Assembly: GCA_015179045.1 (NCBI GenBank) | Contig: WHUZ01000049.1 | Coordinates: 124,001-188,000 of the forward strand | Source: Kalaharituber pfeilii | Taxonomy: Eukaryota > Ascomycota > Pezizomycetes > Pezizales > Pezizaceae | Length of the DNA: 64,000 nt | Direction: 5' to 3' | Shown: in pieces, positions 23,445 through 34,956 of the stretch | Layout of the letters: every line of letters starts with the position of its first letter | Numbering within the stretch: the stretch's first letter is position 1 | Program-made: the position numbers and the translations under genes | The notes under the pieces: model-generated | Database searches by the model: none | Told to the model about the DNA's origin: nothing | Seen by the model: only the letters and a program-made list of their open reading frames with translations

Positions 23445-24572
23445 ATAATTACTTTACACTACAAGTACTTCCCCAAAGTACGGATCGGAGTCAAGTATTT
23501 GAATACGTGTCAGGGGAGGGGGGTCGACATCATGCGTGTGTACATAAGTGAGGGATTCTTAATTGCAGTCGACAAGGCCTGGTTCTTGTACAATACGACA
23601 CTGTTGAGTCATATTGGCTTGAGGGGTAGTAAGGATAAAGTAAGAAATAAAAAAACAAGATTTGAACCATGTTGTTCTGTCAATATATATACTAAAACCA
23701 TCTGGCCTCGCTCTTTCTTACTCTAAAACTAATGCATACATATCTTATACATACAGGTATATACATATATATGTTCTAGACGGCACGCGTAGCAAAGTAT
23801 GTAATTCTCCGTGTCCAAGAAACAACAGCAAGTACCGGCGCCTCCCTCTAACCTTCCTAGACAGGAAGGAGGAACCTTGCATGAGTAATGAGGTCGTATG
23901 TCATAAGTACTTATACGTACATACCTACACATATATGGTGATATACACATACCCAATCTGGAGATAAGCTATGCACAGTCCATTGTAGATGACTCAGGGT
24001 TCCTTCGAGCATCAAGGAGCCATGTGAACGGTCAAACGGTGATGATGGCAAGGAGAAACGACCTTATGCCAAGACTAGTGTTTTTCTTACCTAGTATAAC
24101 CTCACCAGCCACATATTCTACTCATAAGAACACCCACAATTGGCATTGTGAAAGGAAAAGACAACTGAAGGGATTATTTCATAAATGTACCCGATGAATT
24201 AACTTGCGAACTGTAACAGGAAGGTGATAGCATAAAAAGATAAGAAGGAATGGAAGTAAAACGTAAAGAACTAAATGCAGGATAGAGAAGAGAAGAGAAT
24301 GCTATTAAGAGATATTGCGGAAATTTCATTCATTGGCCATTCCGCTTTCCAAACGACCGCGAAAAATTGGGGGTCTCTAGAGAAGGTATTACACGAGCAC
24401 TTAGTCTCGATTCACGGACAAGATAAAAAGAAAATATAAAGAACTGGTCGCAACCCGCCAAATACGCCTAAACCAAGCAAACCTCGTTTCATAAGATTAA
24501 CCGCCCCATAACACTGGGCACGAAAACACCATTGTATGTAACCTTCTAATTCGCATTTCACCCGTAACCAGT
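21715..24572. other. 2.9-kb intergenic region between convergent genes
   Basis: Lies between the PIP5K stop and the exportin stop and so contains both 3' UTRs. It is very T-rich on the + strand (21860-22900, with T runs near 21995-22025, 22146-22160, 22850-22880), then has an ATC microsatellite at 23151-23209, T runs near 23311-23342 and a poly-A of about 50 at 23395-23441. Remaining ORFs are low-complexity. No gene or RNA is recognised from 23450 to 24572. Confidence 0.6.
23151..23209. repeat. (ATC)n microsatellite, about 20 units
   Basis: Uninterrupted CAT/ATC repeat. Frames across it read poly-His, poly-Asp or poly-Met and are not genes. Confidence 0.97.
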
Positions 24573-27500
24573 CTAAGCGAACATGTCTGCCACCCCTCCC
24601 AAATCAGGGGTCTCCTGTCTTTGATGATATTGCTGCTGTTGTTGTGACATTTGCTTCCTCTCTTGTATCCTTGACTTTGGATTGACCTTGCCTTTTTCAC
24701 TAATGGCTACACCCCGAAGACTATCCAAAAGATCGAGTATCAAGGCACGCTGAATTCTAGTTGATGTGCAATTCAGCAGCTTCGCTGAGACAGTGTCGAC
24801 CTTTTCTTCGGTAATTCCCGGGAGACTGAGAAGTAAACTGCGAGGAGTTGTGGATGTTGGGGAGTAGAGTATAAAAATAGTCGCAATTAATTGCGCCAGC
24901 TCCTTTTGGACGTCAACAAAATAATCATCGTGCAGTGACTAGTTATGATGTCGATATTCGTTAGTAAAATCAATAAATGAAAGATGTTTCGACACCACAT
25001 GTACTCACATTAATTGCAGCCATCAATACTTCGCGGCATATGAATTCCCTAATATCTGCCCTTTCTTCCGTGAATTCAGGTACAATAGACCTAAACACAC
25101 GAATGATGATTCCACAGCATCTTGAGTCTCTCATTCTCAATGCATGCGTACAAAATAAGATGAGAGGCTCCAAAACTGCATCGCTGGATAGAACAAATTC
25201 TCTCATGCCTTGATCTGTCCTTGGGGGCTCAACCTCTGTAACTCCCGGCAAGTACTGACCATGACCGGCAACATCAGCTAAAGCTGGTTAGTATCTGATA
25301 ATATATATAAATGTTAAGAGGAAGAGAGTTGTACCTGTTTTGGCTGGATCCACCAATGAAGCAACGATCAGAACAGCTATATATGTAAGTTGTCGCAGTA
25401 TACTCTCTTCCTTCATCTCCTCCGCCAATTTATCCTCCCCCAGTGCCATTTGCGCTCTGTCTAGCAACACTTGCCACTCGGAGCTTATCTTTCGATCCAC
25501 TTGGGTGAAAAGGGTAGCAAGGAGAGGCGTCAAGAAGTGCTCCCTGTAATTTGGCGGACAGTCATCAATGATATAGCGAGTCATATTCAGAAGGATAGAC
25601 ATTTGGTGAGAGGATAACACATGAGCATCAGCAAAAAGCGCATGCGCCAAGGGCCCAGGGAGCTCATGGATTCCAAAAAAATGAATATCAAGCCTGCTCA
25701 TACACCACAGTATTGAGTAGCAACACTCCCGAACCATTCTTATAGCTCCGCGAATTGAAGATGCTAATCCTTCCATGGTTGTTTTCGTTTTAGATACGTT
25801 TTCGTAAAACTGATCCCGACTACCTGTGGAAATTCCGGCTTGCCAAAATCTATCGGTTAACACCTTTTTTATGACTGGCTGGAATTCCGGTGGAAGGTTG
25901 CCCCAATTAGTGGGGTTGTGGAAAGCATGTGCATGCCTGGAAAACTATCAGTATCATATAGTACTATCAAAAGAATGAATAAACATTACATACGTGATAA
26001 ATTTAAGTAAGTTCGGTAATATGATGGGAATAGTATCGTGCCATATATTGCACGCTGTCACATAAGCAGCAGAGCCTTTCTTTAGTTTCTCCGTTGAGCA
26101 TGTAATAAACGCCTTAGTACCCCTGATTGGTAGCACTCTGAACTTCTCTTGGAGGTCTGCTTGGAGTTGTAAGGCTTGGGGATCAAGTTGATGGGCAGAG
26201 AAATCTTTGATTTCATGAACTCGATTGTTGATCATATATTCTTGTACCTTGTCCAAACCTAGCAGCTTGCAGAATGATTCGAAGCTCGCCAGTGAGGCTG
26301 TAAGCTCGGCACTACCCCATGCATTGCTAAGTGGGACAATGTAACTGTTGAGCCTTTCCTGTCGTACAACATGGTCGATATTGCGGGTCCGATGGCTGTT
26401 AAGATCAGTAATCAATGTCCCATCGAATATATATGGAAATGAAGGGACTTACTTGATGGTAAATAGGAACGTATGGTAGGCAAGAATTTGCCGGTCATCA
26501 CATTTACCGCTAGCAATAATTTCATCAATCTTGCCCTTGAGTTGATTATATACCATCTGGACCAATTAGCATTACAAGATGTGAATGAGTGGGCAATTTA
26601 CAAACCATTAAATGGTCTGGCATTTTCACAGCCAGCCTCTGGATCTCTGTCGTACAGACAGTTTGCAGCAGCTTGATAGCGTCGTTGTATGCAGGATATT
26701 GAGGTAAATCAGGGGCTTGGGTAAGCAGTACCTGATTTAGAGTTAGCTATTATCATTCCTCCTGTAGCGATAACATAAAACCTACATGCTCCAAAATTTT
26801 CAGCATCAGATCTGCCTTTCTGTCTAATGCGGAAGTAGAAAATGTAACCAGCAGCGTGATGACCCTCTTCTGGATTTGTGGGTCGGCAAATGACCTCTTA
26901 ATTAGTGTTTCACACCATCTTTCCAGTAGAATTTCCAGCTCCACACGAGTGTTATCCTGTTATCAGTCAGAATCGGTCATGTTATGCTTATCAGATACAG
27001 AAGCACTAACCACTCCAGGGTCCTGGGCATGATCAAGCCACTTCATATATCCCTTCAAGGCCGCTTCCACTACCGTGAATTGAGCATCTAATTTAAGGAA
27101 AAATATATTGTTCTTGTCGTAATTCTCAACTGCAAGCCGTCAGCGAATTCCCTCAAGGAAGTTACTTTGTATTGGACTTCAGTCACCGTACGCTGAAATG
27201 CTGGTTGTTCTTTCTCCAGCTCATTTAAGAAGGCATCTACCCTTGATAAAATAAAAGCGAACGCATCCATAGGCCTCTTCCTAACCATAGATTCTACAAT
27301 ACTTGAACAGAATCTGCGATAGTTTCCTAAGAAGGCATGCCTTTCTGGTATTGTATCGAGATCCTCATTTAGGAACAATAGTGAAGCATTGGCATTTTCT
27401 GGTAAAGATTCATACTATATGATAAAACTAAGTAAGCCCAATTCTTAACGGATCCAAATTTAAGAAAACATGACTTACATGAATAAGTCTAGCCGTGCAA

Positions 27501-28987
27501 AGTTCCAATAAACCAGGTATTAGTGGCATCACAGCTTCAGACTCGCTCAATGTCTCTTTTCTCATTATCCTCACCCAGGTAGTCATGACAGGAATTGAGA
27601 CAGCAAGGCTCTCATGCCTTGCGATTTCGAATAGGAGCTTCATAAAACCCGGAAGATCAGCGGTTTTATACACAACTTCCCATCGCTCCTCAATTGCGCT
27701 TCCTAGATTTGCAATCATCTTATATAGTCAGTATAGATTGTTGCCGAATTTCAGAGAAGCAAATTACCTCGGAGAATCTCTTCAGGAACATGTAGCGCTC
27801 TTCATCAATGTCATTTGCATCAACAGGTCTCCAATTGTATATTTCGCTAAGTAACGAGACAATGTTTGCGTTGTACATTGGCCCAACAATCGCTTCGAAA
27901 TCTTCATCCGCCATGAACGGCCGAGTGAAGAGCGTATGCAAGCATTCTGTAGCAAGCTATTTCAAGCCCTGTTAGCTTATAGATTGACTTCACGAATGCG
28001 ATGCTTGTAAAGTAATACCATCTGAATTCCATTGCTTTGCATAGTTAAGGCCCTCCCCACATTATCCACAACCTTAGCAGCTGTTATAGCTCTACAGACC
28101 CCAGGATTCAGTATAATTAGTCCAATGCTTTTCTGCTGATTTGAAGCGACTTACTTAGGAATACACCATCCCATCGAAACTTTCAGCGTTGAGAGAACTT
28201 TGCTTGCACAACCTTTTGCCTCAAGATTTTCGATCCCTTGGTTCAAGCACATTGAAAGCAAGTCCACTAATCTCACCAACCAACCATCCTCCCCACATCT
28301 CACCACTGGCGTAGGTTCTCTTCCAGGAAAATTTTCCTGCAACACCGCTGCAGGCGTGAAGACGTCGATACAGGCCTTGCTCAACGGTGCATTCCGTATG
28401 CCAGCTGCGGAGTCCTCCCTGTTGAACACGTCGTCTACTAAAGTCTCAAGTATGTATAGACAGAGGTCTCGCTGAGCATTTGTACCGGCCCAAAGTTTCA
28501 ATAATAATGCATCCATGTCCAGCCATTCTGCTGCCCACGATTTCTTTGCTACCTCCACCCACAGTTGTGCTACCTTGTTGCGCAGAAATACTGGGTCCGC
28601 ATTGTCGACGTTTTCTGCTAGTGTCAATACCCATCCCCGAACAGATATGCCCTGTTCCGCAGAGTATCCATCCCATGAGTATTTGATGCCATGTTCAAGC
28701 AGTGAAAGTGCATAATGCCTGACAATTGGGTCATGACTCCTATTAATTGCAAGTCTGAACCCATGTGCTGGGGCTTCCTTATCGTTTTTAGCGTGCTCAA
28801 GGAAAACGCCGGCTTCTTTCCGGGCTTCATTGGAGGACCGTACGTCGTAAACTATTTCCAGGGCCTTTTTTATTTGCTCGAGCGGCTGTGTTTCAGACGG
28901 TGCATTGAAAGGACCCCCACCCCCCAAGTTGCCTTCCATCCCCGCATTGCCACTGACGACCCCATTCCCCACTATCCCTCCGTTCAT
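24573..28987 (-). CDS. msn5: Exportin-5/Msn5-type karyopherin
   Basis: Thirteen exons: 28987-28155, 28091-28019, 27956-27768, 27718-27479, 27414-27192, 27129-27011, 26956-26786, 26731-26606, 26556-26453, 26395-25994, 25936-25335, 25283-25009, 24938-24573. All phases agree and sum to 1240 aa, close to yeast Msn5 (1224). After a Gly-rich N-terminus (1-30), LEQIKKALEIVYDVRSSNEA and HDPIVRHYALSLLEHGIKY mark the importin-beta-like N-terminal HEAT region. Later landmarks include LDAQFTVVEAALKGYMKW, RHAFLGNYRRFCSSIVESMV, NPTNWGNLPPEFQPVIK and YFVDVQKELAQLI near the end. This HEAT-repeat receptor exports phosphorylated transcription factors (yeast Msn5) or structured RNA (animal exportin-5) with RanGTP; which cargo applies here is unknown. 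The intron 27191-27130 is frame-open on one side, so it can be missed. Confidence 0.95.
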
Positions 28988-29307
28988 TGTGTCTCTCTAA
29001 TCTTTCTCTTAATTGAGCCTCCTTCTATAATTCACCGTTATCCAAGCGTGATTACGTGAGTACGTACAGCTGAGATAGCTCAAGTGCTCGATTAGTGCTG
29101 TTTGCGCTGTGTCTGGAGAGTTGTTGTTAGGACGGAGGAGACTGGATGGTGTGCTTCAGCAGGGCGTTTACAACTGGGCTGGCAAGTAACGCTGATTGCC
29201 TGGACGCAGGGAGGTGGAGGTATTGGGCGGGAAGACGTCGTGCTAGTAACGTTATGTGCGATGTAGCTTGTTACCTTGCCGGCGCAGTGGACAGAGTACT
29301 GTGGGAC

Positions 29308-29373
29308 GGGTGGGGGAGGGGGGAGGGGGAGGGGGAGGGGGAGGGGGAGGGAGAGGGGGAGAGGGGAGGGGGA
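29308..29373 (+). repeat. G-rich purine minisatellite (GGGGGA units)
   Basis: About ten GGGGGA-type hexamers in a row, with four or more G runs. Such sequence can form a G-quadruplex; that is known chemistry, not evidence of function here. Confidence 0.9.
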
Positions 29374-29460
29374 GCACGAGGCACGATGCGGCGGATGTAC
29401 AACGTTAACGTACTTGTATGTGGGAAGTCAATGAGGCTCGCAGCCTGTGGGCAACTCTAC

Positions 29461-29535
29461 GGTGCCGCTACGAGGCGGCGCGCCCTGGTTTATAAACCAG
29501 GCTAGTGTGCAGGTTCGAACCCTCCACTAGCGGGC
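29461..29535 (+). other. tRNA-like relic
   Basis: GGTTCGAACC at about 29511 resembles a tRNA T-arm/B-box. CCTGGTTTATAAACCAGG (about 29485-29502) resembles an anticodon arm with an 8-nt loop, and GCCGCTA upstream nearly pairs with TAGCGG at the end. The D-arm is too short and the T-stem has a mismatch, so this does not look like a working tRNA. It could be a tRNA pseudogene or a SINE head. Confidence 0.25.
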
Positions 29536-30811
29536 AGCAATAGCAGCAATGGCTGCTCGGACGGCCACAGCAGGCAAGGATCATGTGTCAGCGCTCTGCA
29601 ATTTCTGCTCTCCGTGACTCAGCCTTGCCAGAGTGCGCGCGGGGAAAGCGGGCGGGAGTGCGCTGCCGGCTGCTATGCGTATCGTGAGCCTGAGCAGCGG
29701 CGGTGCCGGCGCTGGGCCTGTGTTGGCTGTGGGCGCACTCACCCGTCGCGCGGCCGGGCGGGGACACGAGGGTCCACTCCCCCCCCCCATTCCGGCCAGC
29801 TGCCATCTGCACTGCACAAGGGGCGCACTGCGGTCACACATCGTGAGTGTCATCATGATGAGCCACACTCCCCAATAGCAAGGGCCAGGTGGCTCGTAGA
29901 CATCGAGAGGTCGCTGGAACTGACGTTCCCGTACCGTATTCACTCACTTAAGAGGTAAAACACAAGCGCGCCCTATGGCGGTCTTGGCAAGCCTCTTGGC
30001 GCCAGTGTGCGTGTATTACGGAGAGACACGTGATGATCCCCGAATTACAGCAATGCTAACCTCACTACCACGGAGACTGATATTATGAAGGATCTGAGAG
30101 CTGAAGTAGGAGAGATTTTAATAGTCCTGGATATTTCCACTATCAGTAATTGACAGTTGCCCATTAGGTATCATCATTGAAGAATTGAGTCCCGTCTGTT
30201 GTATCGTCTGGAAGGTCCATCATTTCTAAAATATTTGTTAGTATATATACTTGAATATTCAGTGTGATACATACTGTTTTTTTTTTTTATCATTACTCGT
30301 ATGCCACCCTGTGGACTATGGTGAGGAGTTAGGTATGTGATACATACTTGACTAAAGTCATAGACCGCTGCTGTTTAAAATTCCAGATATATGGAAGATT
30401 CTACTCATTTAAATACTCAAACAATCTGGTAAATGCTGGCCTTAATTTACCTGGATAGCTGTGGAGAGATTCGTTTACTTGGCCTGAGTAGCGCCTGAAT
30501 AGTCTGGACTGGCCAGAGCCTGGGCACGAGAACAGGACTGGCCTAGTTGGCCCGAGCCTGGACCGGCCTAGTTGGCCTGGATGGCCAGGCCCAGAATTTC
30601 ACGGTCCAGGCCAGTCCAGGATGGCCTGTTGGATTCATTGACATCACTTGGTAATTTCTTTTCCTTCTTCGCCTTTGTTATTCCTTTTACTTCCTCATGT
30701 ACTTAATCATGTACTTAATCTCACCATAGCCCCACAGGGTGGCTTGTGAGTAATGATTTTTTTTTTAAAAAAAAAATAAAATAAATAAATTTCCTTACTG
30801 TGGCAGAATGT

Positions 30812-30870
30812 TGTTCTCGTGCCCAGACTCTCTTGGCACGCTTAAATAAGAGAGTCTGGGCACGAGAACA
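30812..30870. repeat. 22-bp perfect hairpin inside element A
   Basis: TGTTCTCGTGCCCAGACTCT starts the left arm (30812-30833), and the right arm (30849-30870) is its exact reverse complement over 22 bp with a 15-nt loop. A third partial copy of the arm (CTGGGCACGAGAACA) is at about 30520-30534. Confidence 0.9.
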
Positions 30871-30959
30871 GAGCATGGTATGCTATTTTACTGTGTATCT
30901 TTATTCCTTTATTTTGTAGTTAATCTTGTCATAGCCCAAAGGGTAGTATACGAGTAATG

Positions 30960-31122
30960 ATATACGGGGTCACCGGGTGGAAGACGCAAAGATGCAATGC
31001 GCAATGTGTCGCAGTCGCACAATAGCTATATGAGCTATGTAGAAGACTAGCGAGCATCACTAGTCAAGTGTCTTTTGGTCTGGCGGGTGATAATTCTCTG
31101 CGTTTACCACCTCCATTACAGA
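30960..31122 (+). repeat. Dispersed repeat B, copy 1
   Basis: Shares GTCGCAGTCGCA, TATATGAGCTA, GACTAGCG, CTAGTCAA and CTCTGCGTTTACCACCTCC in the same order and orientation with 55650-55814. It lies in the part of element A that copy 2 lacks, so it is probably a separate insertion. The family is unknown; it ends at a TTACAG. Confidence 0.7.
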
Positions 31123-31862
31123 GTAGAGATAATGGAGAAGCTGGAGATTTTAGCAGCAATAGGGTCCTGGCATGAGACTACTACTGCATTCCTGTACTTA
31201 GTAATACCAATATTGCACCAAAGAGAGCGCTAGCGCGATTAATAGCGCCTGAAGTTCTGCCAAGACCACACTAGCGCGCGTTTGTGTTTTACCTCTTAAG
31301 TGAGTGAATACGGTACGCATATTTAGCACACCTGCGCCCAAGCCTGGCGCTAAGTCTACGTTCGCACCCCTGGCTCTGCGCCCCGGCTCGCGACTTACTC
31401 CCGGAGCTCAGGAAAACGCGATATCCACTGTGGAGGTCTCGCGCAGGCGGAACCCCAGCACGCTGGCGTGGGACACAGGAGCGTTCAGTTCTTGGCACTA
31501 TTCAAAGCTACTTGGAGACGCGTTTGGCAGTGGTGGTAAGCTCTCTTCAGCTGGCTTCTCTGGGACAGGCTTGCCTACAAATGTCGAAAAGAAAAAGAAA
31601 ATAGAAAAAGGAATTTGCATCGGCTAGGAACCAACGCAGCAAGGTAAAAGCATAATCAACTGAAAATAGAACAGCAGAATTGGCAATTCCAACTCCCACC
31701 ATCACATAAATGCGTCCATTAAAAAAATCCACCAACACCCTAATAAAAATAATCAAATTATAAAAACATGAGGGATGAATGAGATCAAAAAAGAATTTCC
31801 TTTCGAGCCCTAAACCACTCTCCCAGACGACCAAGATAGACGCTAGTTCGACTAGCTTTCCC

Positions 31863-34511
31863 CTAATATCTTGAATCGACTATGGAGTGTCTTGATCGTA
31901 ACTGTCTCATCGGCGTTGAGATGCTCTCCCGAGTAGGTTTTTTGAAGGTCTGCTTTGAGATCATGTTCACTTCATTTGGTAGGGCGACAATAACATTCTT
32001 ATCGCTACCAAATCTAAAGTTGTCTGCTTTGACTTCTTCGTCGTATCGCTTGATAGTGTAAGGAGTCTTGTTTCCTCTAAGGACCTTCTTTAAATTCCAT
32101 GTAATCATAAATGGCCCTGTTGACGTGACAATGGATGTCTCCTCAGCATCCAGGCCAGTATTGAACTTAGCTGGAGTGAAACTGAGCGGACATTTGGCTT
32201 CAGCCTGCATTTGAGCAACATGGTTTGGATTCAACGCAAGGCGACGGGGCTTTGGCTTGGAGTCCTTTCCAAAGGATTTTTCGAACCCAAGTTTTCCAGC
32301 ATTCTTACCCTCCTTTTGTTCTGCATCGATTAGGAGAAGGTAGGTTCTACATGTTCCCAATATCCACTTGCCGTCTGCTGAGACGTCCAATCCGATAATG
32401 GCTTCCCCCAATGCTGGAATATGAGTTTTGGCGTTGATACCCAAACGATCAAATAAACGGATATCGCCCTTATTGGAAGCTACCGCAATATACCCATTTG
32501 CTGTGGTAGCTGCAGCAGAGAAATCGTTCTTTGAAACATATTGTTTCAATTGCGATTCCACGAGCTTATTGCCTGCTAGGCGGGGATCAACCCTAAACAG
32601 CGCATTATTGGATATACCCAGGAATGTTTGCTCATTGGTCATTTGAGCAAATTTCTTAAGTCATGTTAACTCAAAGGCGTCATCATGCAATCATAGGACG
32701 TACTAACCTTCTCAGGTGTGAATGTTGTGACAGGTATGTCGTCGTGTACCTTCCACTCATCCACTACCTTACCATACTCGAGATCCATTCTATACAGTTT
32801 ATTTGGCTCACTTATGTTCTGTAGAATCATCGAAGAATCTTCACCATGAAGCATCACCTACTCACTGTTAATTTTCTGGTTTCTCACCAAAGGTTAGATG
32901 TTGTGTATACCTTCTTTGGCTCAAATAGCTTGCCCTGGGGTGTAGCGACTTTGTTAATGCTAGTAGTAAATTCTAGTCCATTCCGTGGAGTGTGCTTGAA
33001 TACTCCAATTTTGCTACCCCGTACAACGAATGACCTATCATGCTTATAGCCAACGGCAAGTTGACTATTTTGGCTTCCATCCTTTGGCCCTCGGGTAATG
33101 TCTTCCTCTTCTTCGTCGGAATCATAATGTTCCGAACGTGCCTCTTCAGCATCGCTGTATTCTTCTTCCTCTTCCACTTCCTCTTCTTCATCGGCTTTGT
33201 CTGCGTCTTCCATAGTAATGTCATTAAACGCTTCTAGAATATAGTCCCTCTCATCTTCTTTCGTCTTGATCCATTTTTGTTGGTTTAGTTGTTCCCATAA
33301 TGCACGCATGATACCATGTTGAAATCGCTCTTCTGTCTCCATATCTTGAAATCGCAATAGCCATGAGTATGCGGCTCCATCATTGGTGTATTGGTTGAAA
33401 ATAAACGAAAGATACTCAAAGTTGAAAACTGGGTTCAGATCTGCAAGCACAGGCTGCCCTAGCCATGCTTTATCCTTTCCGTCGATTTGAAACCAATCTA
33501 GAAGGAATCTAAGTCAATGTTGCACAATACTATACGAGCATCAGAGGACGTACATTCCCAAGTGTCGACCTCCCACACCGAGGCAATCACTTCGGAATCC
33601 TGTAAAATAAAGGTCCCAGTTTCGACGTCAAAAAGATGCAACTCAGCATTTTCCTTCGTCAATATCTCGAGAGCTGGTGGTGGTGCTGGTGCTGGGGGAG
33701 CAACAGTGGTAGCTTTCTGTGGAGGCGGTTCAGATTTGGCCACGGCCTTTTCCTTCGCTGACTTGCTTCGCGTCACCGCTGGACTCGCAAGAGGCGATTC
33801 TGGCGGTGTGCTGGTCGAAGCAGGCGGAATGCTCTCACTGAACAGTAACAATCAGCAATCGTCCGATCCCCAAAAAACTTTATCACGTACGAGAAAGAGA
33901 ATTGGTGCAGTTCTTTTTCAGTAGCAGTTTCGTGTGATCGTCTATACTTTCTTTCAAATTGACACTGAATTGCTACCATTTCGAACATTGATACTGCGCT
34001 AGGTTGAACAGAGCTATCGCAAATGAATTCGTAAAGATCCCCGGGGTCCTAGCATTCTGAACGTCAGCATAGAAATAGAATAGTGAAGAGCAACTTACTC
34101 CTGAGAGATCTCTCCAGGCGAATACTGCTTGCCCATCTCTGATTGTCGATCTCAAATGCAAACTTTCATCCAGCAGAAACAACTTCTCATCCTTGGCTTC
34201 ATCTGCATCTTCTGCGTCATCTAGCAGCTGTTCCTCTCCCTCTTCATAGGCTCTCTGGATGACTAATTGATATTGATAGGCTGTTGAAGTCCTACGGATG
34301 CAGGCCGCAGCATCCTTAAAGCTAACATTTTTCCTGAAGTAAGCCTAACCAAGAAAAAGCCACTGCAGCAGACAAAGACTTACATGCACTCGCTGTATCC
34401 CTTGGGAGAGTTTGGTCGGACAATATATAGTTGTCCTTGGTCCAGGTGTATGATTTCAGGCTTAGAAGAGTCCCCGAAGATGTACTTACCCACATTACGT
34501 AGCATAAACAT
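31863..34511 (-). CDS. vid27: Vid27 vacuolar import and degradation protein
   Basis: Seven exons: 34511-34384, 34333-34099, 34048-33891, 33837-33554, 33497-32911, 32857-32708, 32654-31863, giving 777 aa (yeast Vid27 is 782). The N-terminus MFMLRNVGKYIFGDSSKPEI begins the Vid27 N-terminal domain. A PH-like middle part follows, then an acidic Glu/Asp tract near residues 357-398. The C-terminal WD40-like domain includes VMLHGEDSSMILQNI, RLFDRLGINAKTHIPALGEA, IGLDVSADGKWILGTCRTYL and LALNPNHVAQM. Yeast Vid27 is linked to vacuolar import and degradation of fructose-1,6-bisphosphatase, with little mechanism known. Many small introns crowd the 5' half. The start ATG is followed by a second in-frame ATG two codons on, and either could be used. 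Confidence 0.94.
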
Positions 34512-34954
34512 CTTGAATGGACGGTGGAATAGCCCGCAAGGAGCTCTTTGGTTTCAGAAGAGTAAAATATGAGAAAAATATGTGCTGTCAGTGGGAGAAA
34601 TTGATGACGCGATAGGATAATTTTGTTTTGTTTTGGAAGTTGCAACAAGTATGGTGGGGGAATGAGACCAGCCTTTTAGATCAGAGTGGGGCAGGCAGGC
34701 CTCAGTTGACACTCAGTGACGTTCGGGCGTGGCTTTGTTTGTGGCGTAGGCAACATTGGCAGCGCCAAGATTTTCTTGCAAATGAAATCACTCGTACATA
34801 CTCCGTACCAGCCAGCTAGCAACTTATGTAGGTGACACTTGGGCTGGCAACCTCAGAAGTGGTGGTGGGGGACTGAGCGTCCAAAAGAGAAGTGCGCTAT
34901 GCTAACAGTGCCCCGCGCTAGTCTGGTTGACTAGCCCCGCGCCAAGTAAGTACC
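34512..34954. promoter_or_regulatory. Upstream region of vid27
   Basis: No supportable ORF. Holds the vid27 promoter and 5' UTR up to the border of the pogo-like element, whose TA flank is at 34955. Confidence 0.45.
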
Positions 34955-34956
34955 TA

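Larger units (their letters stand above)
28988..29931. other. Exportin upstream region and GC-rich spacer
   Basis: Includes the exportin promoter, a G-rich minisatellite at 29308-29373, a tRNA-like relic near 29461-29535 and a GC-rich stretch at 29640-29820. Overlapping ORFs on both strands here are artefacts of GC bias. Confidence 0.5.
29932..31315. mobile_element. Inverted-repeat element A, copy 1 (1,384 bp, non-autonomous)
   Basis: The ends are near-perfect inverted repeats of about 40 bp beginning TACCGTATTCACTCACTTAA at 29932 and closing at 31315 with the reverse complement. A second, inverted and 3'-truncated copy lies at about 55969-57086, with collinear matches such as the ATGGAAGATTCTACTCATTT segment. 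Internally an inverted pair of a motif around CCACCCTGTGG (about 30290-30335 and 30720-30770) is flanked by T/A runs, and a GGCC-rich stretch lies at 30480-30640. Relative to copy 2, this copy carries about 320 bp extra (about 30809-31130). No transposase is seen. The superfamily is not assignable from the TIR. Confidence 0.8.

Noticed and set aside
27129..27192. Frameshift in the exportin gene
   Set aside because: A 62-nt intron (27191-27130) with a GCTGAC branch and TTGCAG acceptor restores the frame fully.
24573..28987. CRM1/exportin-1 as the identity of the karyopherin
   Set aside because: The N-terminus and the VEAALKGYMKW block fit exportin-5/Msn5; the CRM1 start and cargo-groove signatures are not seen.
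29146..29958. Several GC-rich ORFs
   Set aside because: Present on both strands at once, driven by a G-rich minisatellite and GC-rich spacer.
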